A stretch of DNA of 64,000 nt from Flavobacteriales bacterium (GTDB taxonomy: Bacteria; Bacteroidota; Bacteroidia; Flavobacteriales_D; Sanyastnellaceae): contig JADFAK010000101.1 in assembly GCA_015665315.1 (NCBI GenBank), positions 1-64,000 of the forward strand, written 5' to 3'. A program made the position numbers and the translations under genes. Position 1 is the first letter of the stretch. Every line of letters begins with the position of its first letter. Shown in pieces: positions 16,967 through 25,859 of this stretch. The notes under the pieces are model-generated. The model did not search any database. It saw only the letters and a program-made list of their open reading frames with translations, and had not been told where the DNA came from.

Positions 16967-18928
16967 ATGAGAAGAGTTTTGAAACCACAGGCGATCGTGC
17001 TATCCTCTATAGTGCTGGTTCTAGCCTTTGCCAATTTGGCTTTTGTAGATCAAGAAGAAGCGACCTACTATCATTCTTGGGAAGAATTGATGATGATGCG
17101 CGGGGGCTCGTCGATTGACCTACCGCAGGGCACGAACAGTTTGTTTACAGGCTCTGGAAGATGTGCAGGTTGTCACGGCCACGATCCCAACCTAAATGCC
17201 GGTTTTACAAGTGAAGGCGAAGATGTGAATCCGGTGGACGATTGGCGTGCGACGATGATGGCCAATTCGGCAAAAGATCCGTTTTGGAGAGCCAAGGTAA
17301 GCCACGAAGTAGCAATCAACCCGGATCATCAAGCTGTACTGGAAGATAAATGCACTTCCTGCCACGCCTCTCAAGGACATTTTGCCGCCCACTACGATGG
17401 TGCGGAGTTCTATAGTATCGCGGAAATGGCACTTGACTCTTTGGCCTTGGATGGAGTTTCTTGTAGCTCGTGCCACCAACAACGACAAGAAGGAATTGGT
17501 CAATTTTTTAGCGGAGAATTGGTTTTTGACAACGATACGATTTATGGACCCTACGGAAATAACCCCGACGAGGATCCAATTTTTGAGCAACCTATGCAGT
17601 CTTTTGTGGGGTATACACCTGTGTATGGCGGACATGTAAATGAAAGTGAGTTATGCGCTGCCTGCCACACCTTGGTGACAAATACAGTTGATCTCGATGG
17701 AGAACTTACGGGCGGATCATTCGTCGAACAAGCTACCTACCATGAGTGGGTGAATAGTGCCTACAATAACGAACAAAATGATGGCGAATGCCAAGATTGT
17801 CATATGCCTCAGTTGAATGAACCAATTGTGATTTCTGCGAATTATGCATTCCTTCCAGGCCGTGAGCCTTTTGGCCAGCATTTTCTTGTGGGCGCCAACT
17901 CATTCATGCTAGAAGTGCTCAAAGAGAATATCCCAGAACTTGGAATATGGGCGACAGAAGAGCAATTTGACGTCGCCATTGAACGCACCCTCGACCAGCT
18001 TCAACAGCAGTCGGTTATCATTGAATTAAGTGAATTGAACGTAGATGCCGATAGTGCTTATTACGAATTGAAACTCACCAATTTAGCCGGACATAAATTC
18101 CCCTCGGGATATCCTTCACGGCGTGCATTTGTCGAGTTTTTGGCCTTGGAAGAAAATGGGGATACTTTGTTTAGCTCGGGCGTTTTGCAGTCAAATTACG
18201 AAGTGAATGGTCAGAATGGAACCTACGAACCTCATTACGAATTGATCACCGATGAAGAACAAGTCCAGATCTACGAAATGGTCATGGGGGATGTAAACGG
18301 AGATGTCACGACGGTGTTGGAGCGAGCAGATATTCCTTTAAAAGACAACAGACTTGTTCCTCTTGGATTTAGTTTCGATCACTACAATTATGATACTACC
18401 TTGGTGGCGGGCTTAGCCGTTAATGACCCAAATTTCAATGTTGAAGGCACGGAAGGCTCCGGAACCGATCGAATTGAATACCACTTCCCACTTGACGACT
18501 ATATGGGAACCCTCACCATTAAAGCACGTCTATGGTACCAGTCTGCTCCACCAAAATGGAACGACGAATTGTTCTCTGTTTCGACACCAGAAATTGAGGC
18601 TTTTGAGGAAATGTATTGGGAGGTCGGACCTTCTCCTGTTCTCGTAGATGAGGAGGTCACAACAATGGTTATTGTGCACACCGGAGAAATGGTTTTGGAT
18701 TCCAACCCATCTATCTACCCTAATCCAACTTCTGATTGGGTAAATGTAGATGCTAGAGGGGAGAGGATTGAGCTTATTCAAGTGTACAACACCTCCGGAG
18801 TACTTGTCCAAGAATCACGTCCAAATACTGTTGGAACAAGGCTGAAACTCAACGTAGGCCAAGGAATCTACTACTTGCGTATTCAGACAGCAAACGGAGT
18901 TCATCTTTCCGAAGTCGTAAAGCTATAG
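16967..18928 (+). CDS. Five-heme c-type cytochrome with T9SS type A sorting domain
   Basis: 653 residues from ATG 16967, chosen over an in-frame TTG at 16940 because it opens directly into the signal peptide (MRRVLKPQAIVLSS...). Five CxxCH heme-binding motifs are seen: CAGCH (C66-H70), CTSCH, CSSCH, CAACH and CQDCH, all in the first 300 residues, as in cytochrome c554-like multiheme proteins. The middle part is beta-rich, with GHKFPSGYPSRRAFVEF as in many such cytochromes. The last 75 residues (PNPTSDWVNV ... GIYYLRI ... VVKL) are a type A T9SS sorting domain. The protein should thus be exported by Sec, given hemes in the periplasm and then moved to the cell surface. Likely role: extracellular electron transfer or a surface redox enzyme. 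No partner gene lies next to it. Confidence 0.92.
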   Translation: MRRVLKPQAIVLSSIVLVLAFANLAFVDQEEATYYHSWEELMMMRGGSSIDLPQGTNSLFTGSGRCAGCHGHDPNLNAGFTSEGEDVNPVDDWRATMMANSAKDPFWRAKVSHEVAINPDHQAVLEDKCTSCHASQGHFAAHYDGAEFYSIAEMALDSLALDGVSCSSCHQQRQEGIGQFFSGELVFDNDTIYGPYGNNPDEDPIFEQPMQSFVGYTPVYGGHVNESELCAACHTLVTNTVDLDGELTGGSFVEQATYHEWVNSAYNNEQNDGECQDCHMPQLNEPIVISANYAFLPGREPFGQHFLVGANSFMLEVLKENIPELGIWATEEQFDVAIERTLDQLQQQSVIIELSELNVDADSAYYELKLTNLAGHKFPSGYPSRRAFVEFLALEENGDTLFSSGVLQSNYEVNGQNGTYEPHYELITDEEQVQIYEMVMGDVNGDVTTVLERADIPLKDNRLVPLGFSFDHYNYDTTLVAGLAVNDPNFNVEGTEGSGTDRIEYHFPLDDYMGTLTIKARLWYQSAPPKWNDELFSVSTPEIEAFEEMYWEVGPSPVLVDEEVTTMVIVHTGEMVLDSNPSIYPNPTSDWVNVDARGERIELIQVYNTSGVLVQESRPNTVGTRLKLNVGQGIYYLRIQTANGVHLSEVVKL

Positions 18929-19095
18929 ACCAGCGGAGCGGCCAAAGGTGTATGGCCAAGCTTTTCAGTTCTTAACACGTATCTATTGTGAGGGTTTACA
19001 GTTATGTGATAAATGTTTCACAAAACGTGCTTGCGCTTTGATTATATTTGGGTAGCTGTGATCCAGATCGATGCGCCGCTTAGAAAAGATGCTTG

Positions 19096-19839
19096 ATGTT
19101 CAAAGATGTTAACCTAGAAAATGCGCTGATACGCGAACGTGAAATCGCCCGAGAACAAGGAGCGATGAAGTTTGTCTACAATGTTTTCGACGTGCTGAAC
19201 GACGAGGTTTATGCCGAACGCGAAATAAGAACGCGCGTTGAACAGTCTAAGAGTTCTAGCCTTGTGCCAGATATGACGATTTCTAAGTTGGACGAAGAAC
19301 GCATTTTCTCCATCGACGAAATCAGAAAGATTTGCATTAAGTACCGACTGCGTTTTCTTGATTCCTCTTTGTTTAAAAGCGAACTTCCCTACGAGGCTAT
19401 CGTGCAGATCAAGGAGTTGGAACGCGCACACGGATGCGCCCTGCAGAATTTTAAAATTATGGCGCCTTCCGAGCTCTTCAAGCTAAGTGATTGTGACAAA
19501 GATCCCTTACTGTTTGTACAACTTGACACAGGCATATTTTACCTGATTCATAAATGGGGCAAAGATATTTCTTGGTACCGCAAGACACTTATGTTTCCTT
19601 TTAGAAACCTAGTTTCTCTCACGCTGTCAATCTTTTTAGTCTCCGTACTTCTTAGTTTATTGATTCCAACTTCATTTGTGAGCGGCACCGTTATCGGCGA
19701 CCAAGGCCTGGCCCGACTTACCTTTTTCCTCTGGTCCTTTGTGAGCATCGTTGCTAGCGTCAGTTATGTTGGGCTCGCATTCTTCAAAAATGTGAGTTCC
19801 GGACAATGGAATAGCCCTTTCTTTAAGCAGAATTACTAA
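19096..19839 (+). CDS. Uncharacterised protein with two C-terminal membrane helices
   Basis: About 247 residues from ATG 19096, preferred over a TTG 3 bp upstream. I do not recognise it. The first 165 residues are soluble and charged (ALIREREIAREQGAMKF, then a region ending YLIHKWGKDISWYRK). Two membrane helices follow at about 170-195 (LVSLTLSIFLVSVLLSLLIP) and 208-230. With no signal peptide, the soluble part should face the cytoplasm. Spacing to the next gene is 93 bp on the same strand. Codon use looks like that of its neighbours, so it appears to be a real gene. Confidence 0.7.
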   Translation: MFKDVNLENALIREREIAREQGAMKFVYNVFDVLNDEVYAEREIRTRVEQSKSSSLVPDMTISKLDEERIFSIDEIRKICIKYRLRFLDSSLFKSELPYEAIVQIKELERAHGCALQNFKIMAPSELFKLSDCDKDPLLFVQLDTGIFYLIHKWGKDISWYRKTLMFPFRNLVSLTLSIFLVSVLLSLLIPTSFVSGTVIGDQGLARLTFFLWSFVSIVASVSYVGLAFFKNVSSGQWNSPFFKQNY

Positions 19840-19932
19840 AGGATCCTAGAAGTCAAATTTCTGAGTTGTTTGGTAAAGACGAAGGTTTCATCTTTGCCTT
19901 GTCCAACAAAACCCTTTTCGAAGAGCTGATCC

Positions 19933-20736
19933 ATGAACATTGCGTTGCAAATAGTCTTTTATGTCTTAGTGGCCTATGCGGTCATTTGCATGGTCTATTA
20001 CCTAGCGCAAGAGAAGTTTATTTTCATTCCATTCAAGTACGGTAAGAGCTTTAAATATAAACTTGCCACTGAGTTTGAAGAAGTGTTCATTACAACCCCA
20101 TACAAGGGCACAATCAATGCGATAATTTTCGAAAAGCCAGACCCCCAGGGGGTGATTTTATACTTGCACGGGAATACCGGAAGTCTGAACCGATGGGCCC
20201 TCATGGCCGAAGAGCTCACGCATTTCAATTATACCATTATGGCCATCGATTTCCGAGGCTATGGTAAGAGCAAAGGACCTCTTAAAGAAGAATTTCTTCA
20301 TGCCGACGCCCAAGCTTGTTGGGATTATTTGGAGGATAGATTCCCTGAGTTGCCAAGGTCGATTTATGGACGCTCTCTAGGTACAGGAATGGCTGTTAAG
20401 TTAGCTAGCGCAAATGCTCCAAACCGGTTGATTCTAGAAACTCCTTTCTTCAGCTTGCTTGATGTTGCCCAGTTCTATTTCCCATTCCTCCCCATAAAAC
20501 TACTGCTGCGATATGAGTTTCGGTCGGATAAGTACATCTCAAGTGTAATTTGTCCCATATTAATTCTACACGGCACCAAGGATAGAATTGTACCGTATCA
20601 TTCGGCCCTAAAACTATTTCAAGCAGCAGGTGCTGAAAAGGATATCCAAATGGTGACCATAGTGGGAGGGAAGCACAACAACCTCAACGCCTATCCACTT
20701 TTCCACGAAAAACTAGCTCAGTTTTTAGAGCAATAA
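19933..20736 (+). CDS. Alpha/beta hydrolase, membrane-anchored (ABHD13/BEM46-like)
   Basis: 267 residues. An N-terminal membrane helix (IVFYVLVAYAVICMVYYLA) is followed by an alpha/beta-hydrolase fold: oxyanion segment YLHGNTGSLNRW, strand IMAIDFRGYGKSKG, nucleophile elbow YGRSLGTGMA with the catalytic Ser, acid in HGTKDRIVPY and His in GGKHNNL. This is the layout of the small BEM46/ABHD13 family, whose substrates are mostly unknown esters or thioesters. It is the last plus-strand gene before a bidirectional terminator shared with the convergent lysyl oxidase gene. Confidence 0.9.
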   Translation: MNIALQIVFYVLVAYAVICMVYYLAQEKFIFIPFKYGKSFKYKLATEFEEVFITTPYKGTINAIIFEKPDPQGVILYLHGNTGSLNRWALMAEELTHFNYTIMAIDFRGYGKSKGPLKEEFLHADAQACWDYLEDRFPELPRSIYGRSLGTGMAVKLASANAPNRLILETPFFSLLDVAQFYFPFLPIKLLLRYEFRSDKYISSVICPILILHGTKDRIVPYHSALKLFQAAGAEKDIQMVTIVGGKHNNLNAYPLFHEKLAQFLEQ

Positions 20737-20769
20737 AAAAGCCGCTTCAATTTTCATCGAAACGGCTTT
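20735..20769. terminator. Bidirectional intrinsic terminator
   Basis: Stem AAAGCCG.TTC / GAA.CGGCTTT (one mismatch) with a 10-nt loop. A six-A run on the plus-strand left side gives a U tract on the minus strand; TTTCTGTATTTT follows on the plus strand. It separates the hydrolase gene from the convergent lysyl oxidase gene. Confidence 0.8.
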
Positions 20770-20790
20770 CTGTATTTTATCTAGTCTCTT

Positions 20791-23700
20791 CTAGTCGCAA
20801 ATCGTTCCATATTGAGGAAGGAATAGCAACAAGTCTTCTGAGTTCACGACCGCATCTTGATTGATGTCAAAAGGCATGCAATCTCCCGTACAACCAAAGG
20901 CGCCTAAGAAGCCAAGCAAGTCGGAAATATCAATCGCCAAGTCGTCGTTAAAGTCACCAATACATCCTACGGAAACCTCATCTTCTTCAACTACGCCATT
21001 GCAGTCGTTGTCGATATCAATGAATGTACCCGGCGCACCTGGATACATGGTGTTGTTCTGATCATCACAATCGGTGTTGTCAAGGACAAAACCAGCTGGT
21101 TGGTCACAAGCATCAACGCTCAGTAAAATGTTACCATATCCGTCACCGTCCATATCGGCGTACCACGTTGTAATGTCTACTGGGTTGTCGTCTATTTCTC
21201 CATTACAATCATTGTCTACCCCGTCGCACACTTCATCAGCATCTGGGTTTATGGCATCGTTTCCATCATCACAGTCCAAGTCATTGTCGACATGCCCTGC
21301 TGGTTGAGAACAATCAACCACTGAATTGAGCGCATCTCCGTATCCATCACCATCGGTGTCGGCATACCATGTAGACGAAGCAATGACAGTGATATAGCCC
21401 ACTTTCGTTTCTGAATCTACCTGCAATGCATCGTTGGTAACAGTCACCGTTACATCATAGACTCCAGGTACATTGTATACAACTCCTGCTGGGTTTTGAT
21501 CTGTAGAAGACGATGGTGTACCACCACTAAAACTCCAAGCCCAATCAGTATTTGTTCCGGTACTCAAATCTGTAAAATCTACCGAGCTTCCCTGACATAC
21601 AGTGGTCGTGCTCGCACTGAAGTCGGCAAAGTCATCACCAGCTATTGGCATACATCCGCCAACTGTTGTTACAACATTGTGGTAGTCTTCATTCACAACG
21701 TCGTGAATCAAACTCACACATACGTCAACATCCGTAATGCTGAAATAATATACCCGAACAAAGGGAACAGGACTCAAATTCTTTGGACAGCTTTGATCTG
21801 TAAGCGAAACACCCAGAATACGAGCTCCTCCGAGCGTTGAAACTGGATTGACATCAAAGTCCACTGGAGAAATAAGATTCTCAACAGATTGGACAGTGAT
21901 TCCGCTAACTTCCAAATCGTATGCTACAATGCGGTTATCAGGATTGAGTACGTGGATATCAACATAACCTAAGTCGGTATTAACCTCCCCAATACTAAAT
22001 GTTGTATTGTGCGCAGGATTTAAAATTTGGTCATCCCATACACAGTGATCATGTACTCCTTGTTCATCCACGTGATCAGGACCATAGAATACACACCCTG
22101 CCGCTACAGCTGCATCAGTAACATTGATACCACCGTCGTTGTTCAAATCGGTACATGGAGTAACGAATGTATCGTTTCCAAGGATATCATTGATGTATTG
22201 TGAAACATCGGCAGCATCCAATTCACCCGAATTGTTCAAGTCTCCTTTCGAAACGATTCCAGGGCAGTTGCCCGCACAGTCAGGAACTGCACTTCCAAAA
22301 GGAACTCCGTTACAATCGAAAATGATTCCGCAGTCTTCTGTCTTCACGAAGTTGATCAAGTTTCCATCAACATCACGGTCAAATGAAACACAAACGGCAG
22401 CCCAGTTGTTGTCATAAGTCAACTCATAAGATCCATTGGCATCAGGTGACTGATCCCAGTTGGTACGAATTACTAAGGTGTATTCTCCACCAGGAACATC
22501 TGTTACGTCAATCCACTGACAAGAAAGTCCTGAACTGTAGATATCACCGCAACCTGCAGTAATTCCCATGTTTCCACATGTGTATTTGGCTGTTCCACCA
22601 TCAGAACACTCAAGGTCCAATACGCAAAATCCGTTTTTGAATCCTATCTGAGGCATTGGATTTCCTAGTCCGTCATACAATACATACTCCGCATATCCAG
22701 CATAGTGCCAGTGATTGTGACAAGCATCCCACTCAAATTGATCTGGCTGATTCGCAGGAGCACCGATGAAATAGTCCTCTGTACCTACATTCTTAATGTG
22801 TGTTGTGAATCGAATAATCTCACGATCTCCAAAACCTTGCATACATCCCTCATTCACATAACAAGCATCGCTGTTGGCAAGTGTTTGTTGGAACATAGAG
22901 TTAAAGAATACATCTCCCAACATTTCCAAGTCAGGACCTATTGTCGGACATTGAATATCTCCGTCGAAATAGCACTGCGCAGGCTCTACAGCAATCGGCA
23001 AGTAGTTGCAAGCCAATGGATCCATACAGCCAGAAACGCCTCCTAAAAATTCAACCAAGAAATCCAATGGGCCAGATCCACAGGCCGAATTTTGATCTCC
23101 AATACGAATGTAATACGTAAGACCTTCCTCAAGCAATGGCGTTACCTCTGCCTGAACTCCGCATAGGTCGTCATTCCAAGTTAATGTGGCCTCGTTCGTA
23201 TCGTCAAAGAATTCCATGTTGCAGTAATCGTACATCCAGATTTCAGTGTCACACGTTGCTAGGTCGCAGGTGCTTATTTTGAACTGACCTGAAGTGTCAG
23301 GAACAAAGACATACCAAGCATTCGGATAAGGAGCTGTTTGAATACCCATTACCGCATCAATCGGATTGTTGCAGTCAAATCCAGGAGGACAGTTCACATT
23401 AATTGTCTGCGAATCTCCAAATTCACCTCCAGTTGCTACGCTGTTTCCATTGAGTACAAGTTCAAATGAACCTTGTCCATATCCACAGCATATACCGTCG
23501 CCGTAAGAATCATAAATCGTAAACTGGTGACAGTTGTCGCCAATACAATAGGTTCCTCCATTTACATCTCCGTTCGCTACCTCTACACCAAACTCGTCGG
23601 TCAATGTCCACGAAGTTTCCTGAGGATAGTTGTCCTGAACAATAATAATTTCCAATTGGTTACCGACGATAATCGTTACGTCATAAGACACAACCGAATT

Positions 23701-24396
23701 GTCTCCAGCATTGCTCGCAGTGAGGGTTGCAGAATAAGTTCCGTCCGTTAAATATTGAATAGCTGGATTCTGATCTGTAGAACTAGAAGGTGTTCCTCCG
23801 GGAAAATCCCAACTCCATGCATCCGGATTGCCTATCGTAAGATCCGTAAACTGGATAGTCGTTCCTTGGCAGTATGAAGGTGCCGAGAATGAGAAATCAG
23901 CTGTTAACGGAGGGTAAGTACATGAACCATCGTCGGTTCCAGCACATACATCGTAGTTCAACGCCTCCGGATCCGTACAGCCCAAGTCAGCTCCAAAAGG
24001 AAGCGTGAAGTAGTGGGTCGTGCCATTGCCAAAGTCGGCCGCTGGCATTTGAACCAACACATTGCCCGATCCATCGGTTATCGAATAATCTCCGTCAATT
24101 GCACAACCATAAGCCGTTCCATTGAGTCCGTCCCCGTATGTGTCGCCCACTGTAAATAAGTAGCAACCATCAGGTAAAGCCGTTAAAAGAGAGTCATAAG
24201 TCGTCTGATTGCCATACGTTCCACTCGAAATGGAAACAAGCTCAACGCCTCCTGGGTCAGTGATCGACCATGAAGATTCGCCTCCCCAACAATCAGTTAG
24301 AAAAGACACGGTTATATCGGTCTGTGCGCTGACAGAACTAAACGAGCAGACACCTAAAATAAAGCAGGCAACCGCCAAAACACGAAGGTTATGCAT
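20791..24396 (-). CDS. Secreted multidomain protein with animal-type lysyl oxidase domain
   Basis: 1,201 residues with a signal peptide (ends SSVSAQ). Domain order: a CUB-like sheet; a GCTDPEALNY...DDGSCTY motif; PKD domain (about 165-245); a second CUB-like sheet; a PPC-like region; lysyl oxidase domain (about 490-690); dockerin/EF-hand-like segment (GDLNNSGELDAADV); a cohesin-like domain; a second PKD; two MopE-like metal-binding repeats (DCDDGNDAINPDADEVCDG); and a C-terminal EF-hand pair (GDFNDDLAIDISDLLGFL). The oxidase part keeps copper ligands H560, H562, H564 (WDACHNHWHY) and K587 and Y620, the residues that form the LTQ cofactor in animal enzymes. Lysyl oxidases oxidise peptidyl lysine to aldehyde and cross-link matrix proteins. 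No standard T9SS sorting domain is seen at the C-terminus. Confidence 0.9.
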   Translation of the reverse strand: MHNLRVLAVACFILGVCSFSSVSAQTDITVSFLTDCWGGESSWSITDPGGVELVSISSGTYGNQTTYDSLLTALPDGCYLFTVGDTYGDGLNGTAYGCAIDGDYSITDGSGNVLVQMPAADFGNGTTHYFTLPFGADLGCTDPEALNYDVCAGTDDGSCTYPPLTADFSFSAPSYCQGTTIQFTDLTIGNPDAWSWDFPGGTPSSSTDQNPAIQYLTDGTYSATLTASNAGDNSVVSYDVTIIVGNQLEIIIVQDNYPQETSWTLTDEFGVEVANGDVNGGTYCIGDNCHQFTIYDSYGDGICCGYGQGSFELVLNGNSVATGGEFGDSQTINVNCPPGFDCNNPIDAVMGIQTAPYPNAWYVFVPDTSGQFKISTCDLATCDTEIWMYDYCNMEFFDDTNEATLTWNDDLCGVQAEVTPLLEEGLTYYIRIGDQNSACGSGPLDFLVEFLGGVSGCMDPLACNYLPIAVEPAQCYFDGDIQCPTIGPDLEMLGDVFFNSMFQQTLANSDACYVNEGCMQGFGDREIIRFTTHIKNVGTEDYFIGAPANQPDQFEWDACHNHWHYAGYAEYVLYDGLGNPMPQIGFKNGFCVLDLECSDGGTAKYTCGNMGITAGCGDIYSSGLSCQWIDVTDVPGGEYTLVIRTNWDQSPDANGSYELTYDNNWAAVCVSFDRDVDGNLINFVKTEDCGIIFDCNGVPFGSAVPDCAGNCPGIVSKGDLNNSGELDAADVSQYINDILGNDTFVTPCTDLNNDGGINVTDAAVAAGCVFYGPDHVDEQGVHDHCVWDDQILNPAHNTTFSIGEVNTDLGYVDIHVLNPDNRIVAYDLEVSGITVQSVENLISPVDFDVNPVSTLGGARILGVSLTDQSCPKNLSPVPFVRVYYFSITDVDVCVSLIHDVVNEDYHNVVTTVGGCMPIAGDDFADFSASTTTVCQGSSVDFTDLSTGTNTDWAWSFSGGTPSSSTDQNPAGVVYNVPGVYDVTVTVTNDALQVDSETKVGYITVIASSTWYADTDGDGYGDALNSVVDCSQPAGHVDNDLDCDDGNDAINPDADEVCDGVDNDCNGEIDDNPVDITTWYADMDGDGYGNILLSVDACDQPAGFVLDNTDCDDQNNTMYPGAPGTFIDIDNDCNGVVEEDEVSVGCIGDFNDDLAIDISDLLGFLGAFGCTGDCMPFDINQDAVVNSEDLLLFLPQYGTICD

Positions 24397-24504
24397 GAAT
24401 TTGGAATTTTGGTTAAGGATAATAACAGGTTTATTACAATCTGATAAAGATACGAAATTCTTCTTTTATCCCCATGAATTGGCTACATCATCCGTCAAAC
24501 AAGC

Positions 24505-25533
24505 TTAATGAACCATCGAAGAATAGACATTTGCCTTGTGCTTAACATTCTTTCTTATGTCGAGCCAGAATAAATTGTAATCGGCCTTATGCCAGTTTTT
24601 CGTAGTGATAAACCATTTTAGTACGGGTACATCTGGCTTCTTTATCCACAATAATCCATCCTGTGGTTTGGCGGCTATCGTATGTCGATATTTCAACTTG
24701 AACTTAGAATTCAAAATCGCTCCGTGATCCTGTTTGGACGAATAATGCATACTATCCAATTTAAAGGAGATCGGATTGGTAATGACATTCGCCTTGTAAT
24801 GCTCTTCATAAAACCACGGGTATTTGTTCTTCGTGAAGGTCATCCAACTCATAAAGCAGTGAAGATCACCTTCTTCCAAACAGGGTGGAATGTGCTGAAA
24901 ATCAGATTCTTTCACGGGCATACCCACCAAGTAAGCTGCGACTAGCAATTCCCTCAACGTATCATTTCCGTCAATAAATTCTTGAATAAGCATAATGCCC
25001 ATGGTCGTGCCCTGAGAGTGCGAGGCGATGTAAAAAGGCCGACCGTGATTGTAGTGTTCTAAGTAATATTGGAAAGACGCTCTTATATCTTCATACGCGA
25101 TTTTCAAGGCACTGTACCCGCCTTCTTCCAAGTGAAAATAACTCTTGATATGTGCTTGTCTGTACCGCGGAGCATACACTTTACAAGTCTCATTGAAAAC
25201 CGTTGCTTGGTGTAGTATCGGACCTTTGTCTGTCCACGCATTGATCTCCTCCTCATCCATGCCGGCATTCCATCGAGCGTCTTTCTCCCAAAAAGTAGTC
25301 GGGTGTATGAAGAATACGTCAAAGTCGGCGCGTTCTTGGTTGTTTTGCAGACTAGCATCAGGAAGTGAATCGGCCAAATCCTTCACCCATGGCAATGCAG
25401 CCCACGAATCAGTTTTTGAATAGTCCGGTTCTGCTGGAATTTCCTCTGTCCGAAAAGAGTAGGGGATGTAATGCCAGTTTTGATGGCAGCCGACAAGTAA
25501 AAGTGACAAAAGTGCCAGGAATAGCCATTTCAT
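24505..25533 (-). CDS. DUF3089 lipoprotein (alpha/beta-hydrolase-like)
   Basis: About 342 residues from ATG 25533, six codons after the longest start, because it opens directly into a lipoprotein signal (MKWLFLALLSLLLVGC). The lipidated Cys is C16. DUF3089 features are DVFFIHPTTFW near the N-terminus, YAPRYRQAH and the nucleophile-elbow-like IASHSQGTTMGI with a likely catalytic Ser. The fold is that of alpha/beta hydrolases; reported members are described only as lipase-like. It lies on the same strand as the lysyl oxidase gene, 108 bp upstream of its start. The lipid anchor places it in the outer or inner membrane facing the periplasm. Confidence 0.87.
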   Translation of the reverse strand: MKWLFLALLSLLLVGCHQNWHYIPYSFRTEEIPAEPDYSKTDSWAALPWVKDLADSLPDASLQNNQERADFDVFFIHPTTFWEKDARWNAGMDEEEINAWTDKGPILHQATVFNETCKVYAPRYRQAHIKSYFHLEEGGYSALKIAYEDIRASFQYYLEHYNHGRPFYIASHSQGTTMGIMLIQEFIDGNDTLRELLVAAYLVGMPVKESDFQHIPPCLEEGDLHCFMSWMTFTKNKYPWFYEEHYKANVITNPISFKLDSMHYSSKQDHGAILNSKFKLKYRHTIAAKPQDGLLWIKKPDVPVLKWFITTKNWHKADYNLFWLDIRKNVKHKANVYSSMVH

Positions 25534-25859
25534 AATTAAATAGGAGGTCAAAAAGTGTGCAGTTTAGAAAGTGCAATAATCCGAAATACATCCCGCTCCT
25601 AAAAATGTTTTAGCACAAGGCAAATGAATAGGACTAATAGATAAGATGAACCTTCAGTAGTGGCGAATGAAATGAATTCTTTTCTTTTGCACTCGATTAA
25701 ATTCTTTGGGCATTGGCTTGATGTCAATGACAATGGAAACATGTAATTTTGCTATTGACCCAATCTGGTGCTTAATTTGTCGTTTTTTAGTTCGTAGACA
25801 ACATTTTCACCATTTTTGACGACTAATAGGTAAGCCACCTTGGCGCATAAGCTAGCTGT
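25534..25859. other. Gene-free stretch between divergent genes
   Basis: 326 bp. I see no ORF of sensible composition, no hairpin and no exact TAnnTTTG box; TTAATTTG at about 25770 is one base short of the consensus. Confidence 0.45.
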
